DNA from: Chloroflexota bacterium
Lineage (GTDB): Bacteria; Chloroflexota; Anaerolineae; Caldilineales; Caldilineaceae
Assembly (NCBI GenBank): GCA_018969295.1
Contig: JAGWYN010000031.1
Span: 1-51,747, forward strand
Direction: 5' to 3'
Length of the DNA stretch: 51,747 bases
Shown: positions 17,176-25,630 of the stretch, piece by piece
Position numbering within the stretch: the first letter of the stretch is position 1
Layout: every line of letters begins with the position of its first letter
The notes under the pieces: generated by a model
Seen by the model: only the letters and a program-made list of their open reading frames with translations
Told to the model about the DNA's origin: nothing
Databases searched by the model: none
Position numbers and translations under genes: made by a program

Positions 17176-18615
17176 TCAGTCCCTCGCCAGCGCCAGCACA
17201 TCGACAATTTTGAGGCGGGCATCGCGCTGGAAGGCTTCGACCGAGATCTTGCGAAACAACAACAGCGACACCGCCAGACCGACGATCTCAAGCCCAAAGA
17301 CTGTGATGTAGCCGAGACGGATGTCGCCGGTCAGATAAAACGCCAGATCACGCAGCAAAGCGCCCGCAACAGTGCCCGCAGACTGGGCGACAAAATTGGC
17401 CACACCCCAAGCTCCAATGTAGAGCCCAACATTTTGCGGCACCGTCAAATCTAACATGAAACTGAGGTTGCTCACCGTCATCAGACCAGTGCCCAGCCCC
17501 AACAAAAAGACAGAAGCCTGAAAAAAGAAGACGTCGCCGACAACCCCCGCCACCACAATCAACAAAAAAGCCACGATCGCCACGCTGCTGCCTGCATAGG
17601 CGTTGGCACGCTTGCCAAACTGCCGCACCAGCGCCAATCCCCCCAGCAGCGTGATGAACACTCCCCCCCCCCAGACCGCCTCCAGACGAGTCGTCTCGCT
17701 CATCGACATCCCCAACGTGTCGGCAGCGTAAGGCTCCAACAGCACATCCTGCGCCCGGATCCCCACCAGAATGAGCAGCAGATAGACAAAGAAGCGCCGC
17801 GCCGTCGGGTTGTGCGCCAAAGCCCGCAGCGACACGGCTGGGTTGCTCGCTGTGTTCTGCACCACTCGCCCACCCGTCACCGGTTCGACTCCAGACGCCC
17901 CGACCAATACGCAGAGCGTGGCCACCAGCCAGATGGCTCCGAAGGCAGTGTAGATGCCAGACTGGGATGGGTCCACCGCCAACATCCGCGAAAGCAGAAG
18001 ACTGGCCACGATCGTAGACAGAATCATCGCCGTCCACATCGTGCCCACGGTCGCTGTGCGCCAGTTCTTCGGAGAATGCTCGGTCAGCTCGCTGGCCAGC
18101 GACAGATAACTGACCGAGGCAACGTTGACCCCAACCCCCCAAAGTACAAACACTCCTACAGCAGCCAACACCCCCGGTACGAACTGGCTGTCCATGTAAA
18201 AAACAGCGTGCGCACAAAAGTAGCTGCCAAAGGCCGCCGCCAGCCCCCCAAAGAGCATCCATGGCGCCCGATACATCCCCCACACCGGGTTCCGGTCGGC
18301 CCAGCTGCCGACAAAAACCTGCAGCGGAGAGAGCATGTAGGGGAGCGCGACCAGCAGACCGACCAGAACGGCTGGCATCCCCAGATCCGAGATCATGACC
18401 CGGTTGAGGGTGCCTGTGATCGGCACGACGGTCAGCGACACGCCGACATGGACCAACGTCAGCTGAATAACTGTGCGAATGTGCATATCCAGAGTCTTTC
18501 TTTGTGACGCAGTAAAGGCCATATGTTCCTGCGGGACGGCGCCCTCCATCCCGTAGGGACACATGGCCTTGGCAATCTCCGCCATCCTCTGTCCGTTTCT
18601 ACAACAACTCCACAA
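17176..18615 (-). CDS. PucC-like major facilitator (BCD family)
   Basis: Up to 479 aa; several in-frame ATGs exist in the first 45 codons (for example before 'AFTASQRKTL' at about residue 32), so the start is uncertain. Twelve transmembrane segments. The motifs 'QDVLLEPYAADTLG', 'GLYIGAWGVANF' and 'SLASELTEHSPKNWRTATVG' are those of the PucC/bacteriochlorophyll delivery family, which in phototrophs helps assemble light-harvesting complexes. No bacteriochlorophyll, reaction-centre or antenna gene is in the window. The family assignment is fairly sure; the function here could be tetrapyrrole or lipid transport, or a relic of phototrophy. Confidence 0.8.
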   Translation of the reverse strand: MWSCCRNGQRMAEIAKAMCPYGMEGAVPQEHMAFTASQRKTLDMHIRTVIQLTLVHVGVSLTVVPITGTLNRVMISDLGMPAVLVGLLVALPYMLSPLQVFVGSWADRNPVWGMYRAPWMLFGGLAAAFGSYFCAHAVFYMDSQFVPGVLAAVGVFVLWGVGVNVASVSYLSLASELTEHSPKNWRTATVGTMWTAMILSTIVASLLLSRMLAVDPSQSGIYTAFGAIWLVATLCVLVGASGVEPVTGGRVVQNTASNPAVSLRALAHNPTARRFFVYLLLILVGIRAQDVLLEPYAADTLGMSMSETTRLEAVWGGGVFITLLGGLALVRQFGKRANAYAGSSVAIVAFLLIVVAGVVGDVFFFQASVFLLGLGTGLMTVSNLSFMLDLTVPQNVGLYIGAWGVANFVAQSAGTVAGALLRDLAFYLTGDIRLGYITVFGLEIVGLAVSLLLFRKISVEAFQRDARLKIVDVLALARD

Positions 18616-18817
18616 AGCTTACCATAGATTGGCTGAGGGCTCAATGTGGGGACGGTCGCCGCAGGGCTTCGCCGCTGTTGCGAAGCGAGCCGCCGCGCAG
18701 GAGCGATACATTCTCCTACCCGAATGGCGGCGGAGAGCTGGGGAGGAAGAGCGCCCGATTGGCGCCATGCCAGAGACGGGGGCAACCCTCGGCCTGGCGC
18801 AGAGGTTTCTGTGCAGT

Positions 18818-19384
18818 TCAGAAGAGCACGATTTCATGCAGCGGCCAGTAGCGCAGCCAGACCCGCCCCAGGATCTGTTCGCGCACCACGGGTCCGAAGG
18901 CACGGCTGTCGTTGCTGTTGCTGCGGTTGTCCCCCAACACAAAATAGGAGAGGGGGCCCAGCGTCACCGCGTCCATGTCGAAAGCGCTGGTGTCATGTGG
19001 AAACGGCTCGGCAACCGAATTTCCATTGACATAAATAATGCCTTCGCGGATCTCTACGACCTCGCCTGGCAGGGCCACGATCCGTTTGACCAGCAGTTCC
19101 TCCATGTAGGGCAGGTCGATCACCACGATGTCGTTGCGTTGGGGAGGGTGCAGCCGATAGCTGAGTTTGTCGACGATCAACCGCTGTTGGGGCTCCAGGT
19201 TGGGCTCCATGCTCTGGCCAAAGACGACGGTCGCCTGGGCCAGAAAGAGGTGCACCACCAGGGCCAGAAGCACAGCGGGCACGACGATCTGCAAAGTCTC
19301 TGTCACCACCGGCCGCCACCAGGAGCTGGCTGTTTCTGGCTGCTCGCCGGCGGGGGAGGGCTCTTCTTGTTTTGTTGCTTGCAT
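18818..19384 (-). CDS. lepB: Signal peptidase I
   Basis: 188 aa from the ATG at 19384; an in-frame ATG at 19423 would add 13 residues, but it lies almost on the predicted transcription start, and AAGG precedes the inner start. One N-terminal membrane anchor ('LQIVVPAVLLALVVHLFLA', about 31-49). Box B 'GQSMEPNL' has catalytic Ser58, box D 'LVKRIVALPGE' has general base Lys100, and box E is 'LGDNRSNSNDSRAFGPV'. It cleaves signal peptides of exported proteins on the outer face of the membrane. It is divergent from the GH3-like gene, with promoters overlapping a palindrome. Confidence 0.95.
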   Translation of the reverse strand: MQATKQEEPSPAGEQPETASSWWRPVVTETLQIVVPAVLLALVVHLFLAQATVVFGQSMEPNLEPQQRLIVDKLSYRLHPPQRNDIVVIDLPYMEELLVKRIVALPGEVVEIREGIIYVNGNSVAEPFPHDTSAFDMDAVTLGPLSYFVLGDNRSNSNDSRAFGPVVREQILGRVWLRYWPLHEIVLF

Positions 19385-19421
19385 GGAATTTTGTGCCTTA
19401 CTGTCCAAGTGTCGTTCGTGC

Positions 19422-19463
19422 ATACTGGTAGAACAGTATACCGATTTGGCGGCTGGTTGTCCA
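19422..19463 (-). promoter_or_regulatory. lepB promoter with overlapping palindrome in a divergent region
   Basis: On the minus strand TGGACA (19463-19458), a 17-base spacer and TATACT (19440-19435). The palindrome ATACTG-GTAGAA-CAGTAT (19422-19439) overlaps the -10 box and the predicted start site. On the plus strand TTCGTG (19415-19420) and TATACC (19437-19442) could serve the divergent gene, so one regulator could control both. Confidence 0.55.
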
Positions 19464-19482
19464 AGCAGTAAGATTGCATGTC

Positions 19483-22400
19483 ATGAATTCGCTTATGCAC
19501 GCAGCCCATCTGGCCAGCCAGCCAGCGACCCGCAGAGGGTGGCTGGCCTCGCTGTTGTGGAAAGCAGCGGGGGGGAGGCGCTGTTTCTGGCAGCCTGGCG
19601 TCTGGCTTCTGGTGCTTCTGCTGCTGCCAGCTCGGCCGGGTCTGGCACAGACGCCGGTACCCAGCACAGAGGCTGTTGCTGTCCAGGAGGAGGGCCAGCT
19701 GGTCGAGCTGGCGCAGCAGGTTGTCGACCGGATGTCCCCAGAGCAGCGGATTGGGCAGCTCTTTGTGGTCATGTTGCCCGGCCGCGAGGTCACACTCAAC
19801 AGCGATTTTGTCGACCTGATCTATACCCGGGCCATTGGCGGGGTTCTGCTGAGCCCGCTGGCCGGCAATTTTTCGAACGCGCGGGGGGTCAACACCCCCC
19901 GTCAGGTCGCAGTGCTCACCAATCAGCTGCAGGCGCTGGCCTACGGCGTGTTGCTGCCAGAAGAACATGCCATGGACCCGATGCCGATCGCGCCCTGGCC
20001 GCCGCGCGATCGGGTGCTCTACCTGCCTGATGGGACAGCCAAAGCGCCGGGGAATCTGCCCCTTTTGATCGGGGTGCTCCAGAGCGGGGACGATTTGCCG
20101 GCGACATCGCTGCGCCGCGGCTTTACCCCGCTGCCCTCCCCGCTGGCGATGGGTGCCTCCTGGAACCGAGATTTGGTCGAGCAGACCGGCGAGATTGTGG
20201 GCCGTGAACTGCGTGCGGTCGGTTTCAATTTGTTGCTCGGCCCCAATCTGGATGTTTTCAAAGCTGGCAACGTCGAAAAGGTCAACACGCTGGGGCTCCG
20301 CACCTTTGGCAGCAACCCCCACTGGGTGTCCCAGCTGGGCCGTGCCTTTATCGAAGGGGTCCATGTCGGCAGCAACGGGCGGGTCGCCACCGTCGCCGGA
20401 AGTTTTCCCGGCCAGGGGAACACCGACCGCATGCCCGATGCCGAGATTGCCACGATTCAGTCCAGCCAGGCTGAGCTGCGCCAGAACGCGCTGCCGCCCT
20501 TTCTTGCTGTCACGCGCCAGATCTCTTCTTTGCTTGACCCTGCCGGCGACCCTGGTGCCGCGGATCTGCTGATGACCAGCCACATGCGCTATACGGGTCT
20601 GCAAGGGGGAGACAGTCGAGGCCGTCCGCTCAGCCTGGCCCCCGAGCTGCGCACCATCCTGCGCCAGGAAGGGTTGGCAGACTGGCAGAGTCAGGGGGGG
20701 CTTATCATGTCTGGCCCGCTGGCTGCTCCGGCGCTGCGCCGCTATTTTGAGGAAGCCGGTGCTGAAGAGTACCGCCGCGTGGCCCAGGACGCTTTCGTGG
20801 CGGGCAACGATCTCCTCCTGTTGGCAGACCCCAGCAGCGACAGTGTCAGCCCGACCTATGTGCAGACCCTGCGGGCGACGCTGGATGCCTTTCGCACCCT
20901 CTACGCCGAGGATCGAGACTTCGCCGACCGAGTGGACGCCGCTGCCCGCCGCATCGTCCGGCTCAAACTGGGGCTCTATCGCCCGGCGGTCGACTCTGCC
21001 GCGCTGTCAGCGCCCGCGCTTCAGAGCGAACTGCCCGCCGCCGTCATCCCTCTCTCCAGCGTTCTGGTGACTGAGGGCGATGTGGGGGTTCTGGCCAGCG
21101 AGAAGCAGGTCGAAGCCGAAGAGCAGATGGGAAAGCTGGCTCGCTCTGCCATCACCCTGCTCTACCCGGACCCAGCGACCCAGACTGTGCCTGTGCCCCC
21201 GGCGTTCAACCAGACCGACCAGATCCTGATCTTTACCGATTTTCGGCTCCAGCGCGAATGTCTGACCTGCGAGCAGGAGCCCTCCATCGGCCCCGATACG
21301 CTGGCTCTGTTGATCGAACGGCTGTACGGCTCCCAATCGACCGGTGTCATCGACCCGGCCAAAATCGTCAGCCGAACCTTTGTGGAGCTGACCGCACTGC
21401 TCGACAGCCTCGAAGCGGCCGCGCCGGACGCCCCTGCAGACCCGCCGGCAATGTCACTTTTTTTGCCGACCCCGACCCCTCTGCCCTCTGAGGGTGCTCC
21501 CCCGCCGCCGAGCGACCTGGAAAACGGTGCAGCCAGCACGGATGTTGCCAGCAAAACGCTGGCAGCCCTCCAGAACGCCGACTGGATCGTTTTCGTGATG
21601 CTCGACGTTGCCGGCGACTACACCAGCCTGGCAGTCAAACGGCTGTTGGGCGACCATGCCACGCTGCTGACCGACCAGAAGACGGTTGTGCTGGCCGCGC
21701 AGGCCCCCTACTACCTGGACGCCACCGAAATGAGCAGGCTGACCGCCTATTTGGGGGTGTACAGCAAGACGCCCCCCTTTTTGGAGAGCGCTGTACACGC
21801 CCTCTTTCGGCGGTATTTGCCGGCAGGCGCGCCCCCCGTCGATGTGCCTGGAACACGCTTTTCGACGCTCGGCGAGCGGCTGCTGCCCGACCCGGCTGTC
21901 CCGCTTGGATTGACGATCGAGGGAAGTGATGGGACCGTGCTGGCGCGCAGCAACGCACTGCCTCTCCTGGACGAGCGGCCGACGGTAGAGCCGGGACAGA
22001 TCCTGCGGCTGCGGGCAGGGCCGATTCGCGACTTGAACGGAAACCCAGTGCCCGACGGCACACAGGTCTCTTTTGAGCTGCGCTACGAAGGGGAAGAAGT
22101 GGGGTTGGTGATCGAGCCGGTGGCCACCCGCAATGGCAGTGCAGTCTCTGAGGTCACACTCGAACGCAGCGGTGTGCTGCGGGCCAGCGCACGCAGCCAC
22201 GCTGCCTCCAGCGGCGACGGGATCAGCCTGGTCGTGCTTCCCCCTGCCCTGCTCTCTCCTGCCCTCCCCGCCCCTGCCCTGCTCTCTCCTGCCCTGCTCT
22301 CTCCTGCCCTGCTCTCTCCTGCCCTGCCGTCCGCTGCCCTGCTTTCCCCGACCGCAGCGGTCACGCTGGCGCTTCAGACAGCCCCGGCGGATCCTGCTGA

Positions 22401-22716
22401 GCTGACCCTTGCCCGTTCCCCTGCGCCTGATCGTGCCAATGTGCTGACGCTGGTGATTGCCCTGATGACCCTGCTGATCACGCTCAGCTTGCTGCTGATC
22501 GTACAAATTCGCGTGTTGTCACGCCCTGCGCTGGTCAAGCATTTGCTCTGGGCCACCATCTTCGGGCTGGCTGGCTATATTTTGTATGCGGTCGGGCTGG
22601 TGCCTGGGGGCACCTGGCTGCGCAGCTATCTGGGGCTGCTCGGGGTGCCTATCGTCGTCTTTATCCCCATGCTGATCCCTTTGCTCTGGCTGCAGCTGCG
22701 CAGCGAAGAGCGCTGA
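19483..22716 (+). CDS. GH3 (NagZ-like) derived membrane protein, probable pseudoenzyme
   Basis: 1077 aa from ATG 19483 (TTG 19474 is possible). Signal/anchor 'VWLLVLLLLPARPGLAQ' near 45-60. Residues of about 75-500 follow the GH3 beta-N-acetylhexosaminidase fold: 'MSPEQRIGQLFVVMLPG', 'PSPLAMGASWNRDLVEQTG', 'GRELRAVGFNLLLGPNLDV'. The catalytic signatures are changed. The usual KHFPGHGDT reads 'GSFPGQGNT' (306-314), the following Asp-x-His is missing, and the nucleophile block (S/T)DDL reads 'SGPL' (410-413). A second large region of unknown fold follows, then ALLSP repeats (about 921-957) and three C-terminal membrane helices. It was possibly recruited for binding or scaffolding in cell-wall metabolism rather than hydrolysis. 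Confidence 0.78.
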   Translation: MNSLMHAAHLASQPATRRGWLASLLWKAAGGRRCFWQPGVWLLVLLLLPARPGLAQTPVPSTEAVAVQEEGQLVELAQQVVDRMSPEQRIGQLFVVMLPGREVTLNSDFVDLIYTRAIGGVLLSPLAGNFSNARGVNTPRQVAVLTNQLQALAYGVLLPEEHAMDPMPIAPWPPRDRVLYLPDGTAKAPGNLPLLIGVLQSGDDLPATSLRRGFTPLPSPLAMGASWNRDLVEQTGEIVGRELRAVGFNLLLGPNLDVFKAGNVEKVNTLGLRTFGSNPHWVSQLGRAFIEGVHVGSNGRVATVAGSFPGQGNTDRMPDAEIATIQSSQAELRQNALPPFLAVTRQISSLLDPAGDPGAADLLMTSHMRYTGLQGGDSRGRPLSLAPELRTILRQEGLADWQSQGGLIMSGPLAAPALRRYFEEAGAEEYRRVAQDAFVAGNDLLLLADPSSDSVSPTYVQTLRATLDAFRTLYAEDRDFADRVDAAARRIVRLKLGLYRPAVDSAALSAPALQSELPAAVIPLSSVLVTEGDVGVLASEKQVEAEEQMGKLARSAITLLYPDPATQTVPVPPAFNQTDQILIFTDFRLQRECLTCEQEPSIGPDTLALLIERLYGSQSTGVIDPAKIVSRTFVELTALLDSLEAAAPDAPADPPAMSLFLPTPTPLPSEGAPPPPSDLENGAASTDVASKTLAALQNADWIVFVMLDVAGDYTSLAVKRLLGDHATLLTDQKTVVLAAQAPYYLDATEMSRLTAYLGVYSKTPPFLESAVHALFRRYLPAGAPPVDVPGTRFSTLGERLLPDPAVPLGLTIEGSDGTVLARSNALPLLDERPTVEPGQILRLRAGPIRDLNGNPVPDGTQVSFELRYEGEEVGLVIEPVATRNGSAVSEVTLERSGVLRASARSHAASSGDGISLVVLPPALLSPALPAPALLSPALLSPALLSPALPSAALLSPTAAVTLALQTAPADPAELTLARSPAPDRANVLTLVIALMTLLITLSLLLIVQIRVLSRPALVKHLLWATIFGLAGYILYAVGLVPGGTWLRSYLGLLGVPIVVFIPMLIPLLWLQLRSEER
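22243..22350 (+). repeat. Tandem 15-base repeat coding for ALLSP
   Basis: The unit GCCCTGCTCTCTCCT occurs four times exactly, with several degenerate copies between and after (GCCCTCCCCGCCCCT, GCCCTGCCGTCCGCT). It encodes Ala-Leu-(Leu/Pro)-(Ser/Ala)-Pro in a linker before the membrane helices of the GH3-like protein. Its length is likely to vary between strains by slippage. Confidence 0.88.
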
Positions 22717-22749
22717 GAGAGAAGGGCCAGGACAACGTCCCGGCAAGCC

Positions 22750-24132
22750 CTACAGCTGACCGGTTGCGCCCCACGCCTCCAGCTTGCGTAGGTAGCCAGG
22801 CTCTTCGTACCGGCTGGGCACAAAGGCAGGGGCGTAGCTGGGCAGCGCCCCGCCAGCCACATGGGCTGCCAGCAGCTCCCCGCTGGCGCAGGCTGCCATC
22901 AACCCATACCCCGACAGCGCAGCCAGAATGTACGCGCCCTGCACTGGCAGCGGGCCGATCAGCGGCCGGTTCTCGCGGGTTTTGGTGTAGTAGCCCCCAT
23001 CCACAGAGACTTTGGGCAGTTTTTCCAGATAAGCTGCGAGCCCCGGGACGAGTGTGGTCATCCCGCGCAGGACGATCTCGGGAAATTCAGGGTCAGCAGG
23101 CAAAGGCAGCAGCGGCGGGACAGGCTCGCTGTGGTAGGCCCACAGCATCAAAACGGTCTGGGAGCCGGGCCGGCCTTCCGGTCGAAAGTGGATGCCCCCA
23201 GGGAAAGGGGCCAACAGCGGCTGCGTCTCAGCACTTTCCGCCAGCGCGGCGCGTTCCTCGGCGGACCAGGGCAGCTGCTGTGCATCCTCCCAGATCACAA
23301 GCGGGGCCTCGCGCGGGAGGATGCCGAACCGGTCCTCCAGCGCCATCTTGCGGTGCAGCTCGCAAAAGATCGGCAAGGTCAGCCCCAGCTGTGCCGCCAC
23401 CGAGTTCACCAAGGGGCCGGCCGCGTTGACCAGCACCGGCGTGGCCAGCTCCTGCTCTCCCCCGGCCACCTTGACCCGCACCGAACGCACCCGCCCCCCG
23501 TGGGTGTCGATGCTGTCTACGTGGCCGGTCAGGAGCTGCACACCCCGGGCCCGGGCCTGCTCTAGCAGGATCATGCCCAGCTGCTGGCCGCTGAACCAGC
23601 CGGCGCGACGGACGTGCAGCGCCGCCAGGCTGGCCGGATTTAAATAGGGAAAGCGACGCAGAATCCAGCCAGGGTCGAGCAGGAGGTCAGCGCCGTCGGG
23701 CTGCCCTTGCCAGTGCTCGGCGTTGCCTGGCACATAGACCGGGTCATGGACGCTGCCGCCATGCACGCGCAACGGACCAGCCCCCAGCTGTGCGCCCAGC
23801 TGCGCCGACGCAACCAGCGCTGGCACAGCGGCTGGGTCGCCGGTGACGTACAGGTAGCCGCGGCGGTTGAGGTTCAGCCGGTGGGCGCTGGCTGTGTCGA
23901 GCTGCTCCAGCAGGTCGATGCTGCGGTTCATCAGCCTGAGCATGGCGTCGTCTGGCCCGGGCCACCAGTTGCGATAGGCCTCGGTCGATTTATCGCTGGT
24001 CAAAGACAGCGGCGGGCGCTCGTCTACCAGAACAATCTTGCCAATTCCCGGTTGGAGCGCCAGATGGTAGGCCGCCGAAATCCCGGCGATCCCGGCCCCG
24101 CAGATCACGACATCGGCGTGCGAAACTGACAT
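22750..24132 (-). CDS. FAD-dependent oxidoreductase of the DAO/SoxB type
   Basis: 460 aa. The N-terminal Rossmann FAD site is 'DVVICGAGIAGISAAYHLA', followed by 'STEAYRNWWPG' and a C-terminal 'GYYTKTRENRPLIGPLPV...GLMAACASGELLAAH' block, as in sarcosine oxidase beta/D-amino-acid oxidase relatives. These enzymes oxidise secondary or D-amino acids, or dimethylglycine-like substrates, with FAD. The gene follows the acyl-CoA dehydrogenase by 36 bases on the same strand, so they likely form an operon. The exact substrate is not deducible. It converges with the GH3-like gene at 22716. Confidence 0.82.
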   Translation of the reverse strand: MSVSHADVVICGAGIAGISAAYHLALQPGIGKIVLVDERPPLSLTSDKSTEAYRNWWPGPDDAMLRLMNRSIDLLEQLDTASAHRLNLNRRGYLYVTGDPAAVPALVASAQLGAQLGAGPLRVHGGSVHDPVYVPGNAEHWQGQPDGADLLLDPGWILRRFPYLNPASLAALHVRRAGWFSGQQLGMILLEQARARGVQLLTGHVDSIDTHGGRVRSVRVKVAGGEQELATPVLVNAAGPLVNSVAAQLGLTLPIFCELHRKMALEDRFGILPREAPLVIWEDAQQLPWSAEERAALAESAETQPLLAPFPGGIHFRPEGRPGSQTVLMLWAYHSEPVPPLLPLPADPEFPEIVLRGMTTLVPGLAAYLEKLPKVSVDGGYYTKTRENRPLIGPLPVQGAYILAALSGYGLMAACASGELLAAHVAGGALPSYAPAFVPSRYEEPGYLRKLEAWGATGQL

Positions 24133-24168
24133 AGGCTCTCCTCGCTTTTAGACCTGAGGGGCAGCCGT

Positions 24169-25395
24169 TCAGGCCGCGGCGGTTTCAGGCGCTTCTGCCT
24201 GCCAGTAGACTGGGTCGTAGGCGGGCATTTCGCACCGCAGCGGGCGATCTGTGCGGTCACCCAGAACGTAGGCCGCCTGCAGCAGGGTGTGAATCTGCGA
24301 GGTCCCTTCGTAAATGACCGCACTTTTGGTGTTGCGCAGATGGCGTTCGACATTGTATTCGTCTGAATAGCCGTAGGCACCGTGGATCTGCACCGCGTCG
24401 TTGGCGCAGCGGTTGGCAGCCTCGGTGCAGTACCACTTGGCCATGCTGGTCGCACGCGTGTTGCGGATGCCCAGATTTTTTTGCCAGCCAGCCTTCCAGA
24501 CCAGCAACTCTCCGGTTTCGATCGACTGCTGCATCTGGGCGATCATCTGCTGCACCAGCTGGTACTCGGCGATCGGGCGGCCAAAGGTCTGGCGCTGTTT
24601 GGCGTACGCGACCGACTCGTCACGGCAGGCTTTCATGATCCCGACAGCGCCGGCGGCTACACCGTAGCGGGCGTTGTCGAGCGCGCTCATGGCAATTTTG
24701 AACCCTTCCCCTTCCAGACCCAGCCGATGGCTCCTGGGCACGCGCACGTCGTGCATGCTGATCCAGCCGGTGTTGCTGGCGTGCACCCCCAGCTTGCCTT
24801 CGATCGTGCCGGTGGTCAGCCCGCGCCAGCCGCGCTCCAGAAGAAAGGCGGTGATGCCCCCGGCACCCAGGTCGGGGTCAGTTTTGGCAAAGACCAAAAA
24901 GCGGTCTGCCACATTGGCGAGGGTAATCCACATCTTCTCGCCGTTGAGCAGATAATCGCCCCCTTCCTGGCGGGCCGTGGAGCGCAGCGCTGCCACGTCC
25001 GAACCGGCCCCCGGTTCGGTCAGCCCGAAACAGGCGATCTGTTCGCCGCGCGCCAGCGGCGGCAGCAACGTTTGTTTCTGTTCGTCGGTGCCCCACTGCA
25101 AGATCGGCAGCGCATGCAACCCCAAATGGACGGCAAGGGTCTCGCGCACGGAAGAGTCGCCGTACTCCAGCGCTTCGGAGACGATCCCCAGCGAGATGAA
25201 ATCCAGGCCAGCCCCTCCGTAGCGAACCGGCAGGCAAAGCCCCAGAAAGCCCAGGTCCGCCATTTTGGGCAGCAGTTCGTGTGGGTAGGTGTGGGCGCGG
25301 TCATGTTCTTTGATGATGGGCATGACTTCGCGGCGTGTGAAATCATAGGCCATCTTTTCGATCATCTTGTGTTCGTCGCTCAGGTGAAAGTCCAT
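24169..25395 (-). CDS. Acyl-CoA dehydrogenase
   Basis: 408 aa; a strong GGGGAGGAGG sits just before the ATG at 25395. It has the full acyl-CoA dehydrogenase layout: N-terminal helical domain ('LGFLGLCLPVRYGGAGLDF'), 'CFGLTEPGAGSDVAAL' (FAD/substrate site), 'YLLNGEKMWIT', 'QTFGRPIAEYQLVQ' and the C-terminal 'IYEGTSQIH' with the catalytic Glu. It oxidises acyl-CoA to enoyl-CoA and passes electrons to ETF; the chain-length preference is unknown. First gene of a two-gene minus-strand unit with the FAD oxidoreductase. Confidence 0.93.
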   Translation of the reverse strand: MDFHLSDEHKMIEKMAYDFTRREVMPIIKEHDRAHTYPHELLPKMADLGFLGLCLPVRYGGAGLDFISLGIVSEALEYGDSSVRETLAVHLGLHALPILQWGTDEQKQTLLPPLARGEQIACFGLTEPGAGSDVAALRSTARQEGGDYLLNGEKMWITLANVADRFLVFAKTDPDLGAGGITAFLLERGWRGLTTGTIEGKLGVHASNTGWISMHDVRVPRSHRLGLEGEGFKIAMSALDNARYGVAAGAVGIMKACRDESVAYAKQRQTFGRPIAEYQLVQQMIAQMQQSIETGELLVWKAGWQKNLGIRNTRATSMAKWYCTEAANRCANDAVQIHGAYGYSDEYNVERHLRNTKSAVIYEGTSQIHTLLQAAYVLGDRTDRPLRCEMPAYDPVYWQAEAPETAAA

Positions 25396-25448
25396 CGCAG
25401 CCTCCTCCCCGTGGAATTCGGTAGAATCAAAAGCGTTGTCCCTTCACT

Positions 25449-25477
25449 ATCATAGCATGGACGGCCGTTTTGGCGAA
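25449..25477 (-). promoter_or_regulatory. Extended -10 promoter for the acyl-CoA dehydrogenase operon
   Basis: Minus strand: TTCGCC (25477-25472), a 17-base spacer ending in TGC, and TATGAT (25454-25449) as an extended -10 box. The start codon follows about 50 bases on. Confidence 0.45.
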
Positions 25478-25562
25478 CAATCCTGCCCTGTGCGGGGCAC
25501 TCGCTTGTGGGATCGCTCTGCGCCCGCGCAAGGGTCTGTTGGCGAAACTGGCTATCTGGCCG

Positions 25563-25591
25563 TTGTGCCTTTCTGTCGGCTCTGCCAGAAT
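25563..25591 (+). promoter_or_regulatory. Promoter for the GlpA-like operon
   Basis: TTGTGC (25563-25568), 17 bases, CAGAAT (25586-25591). The same CAGAATGG sequence is the -10 region of the comEA promoter. Confidence 0.45.
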
Positions 25592-25630
25592 GGAAGGAGA
25601 AGTCAGACGTTCGGGAGAAAGGGGCAGCTG

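Noticed and set aside
22243..22350. CRISPR-like array at the 15-base repeats
   Set aside because: Units are head-to-tail without unique spacers, in frame, and code for a linker.
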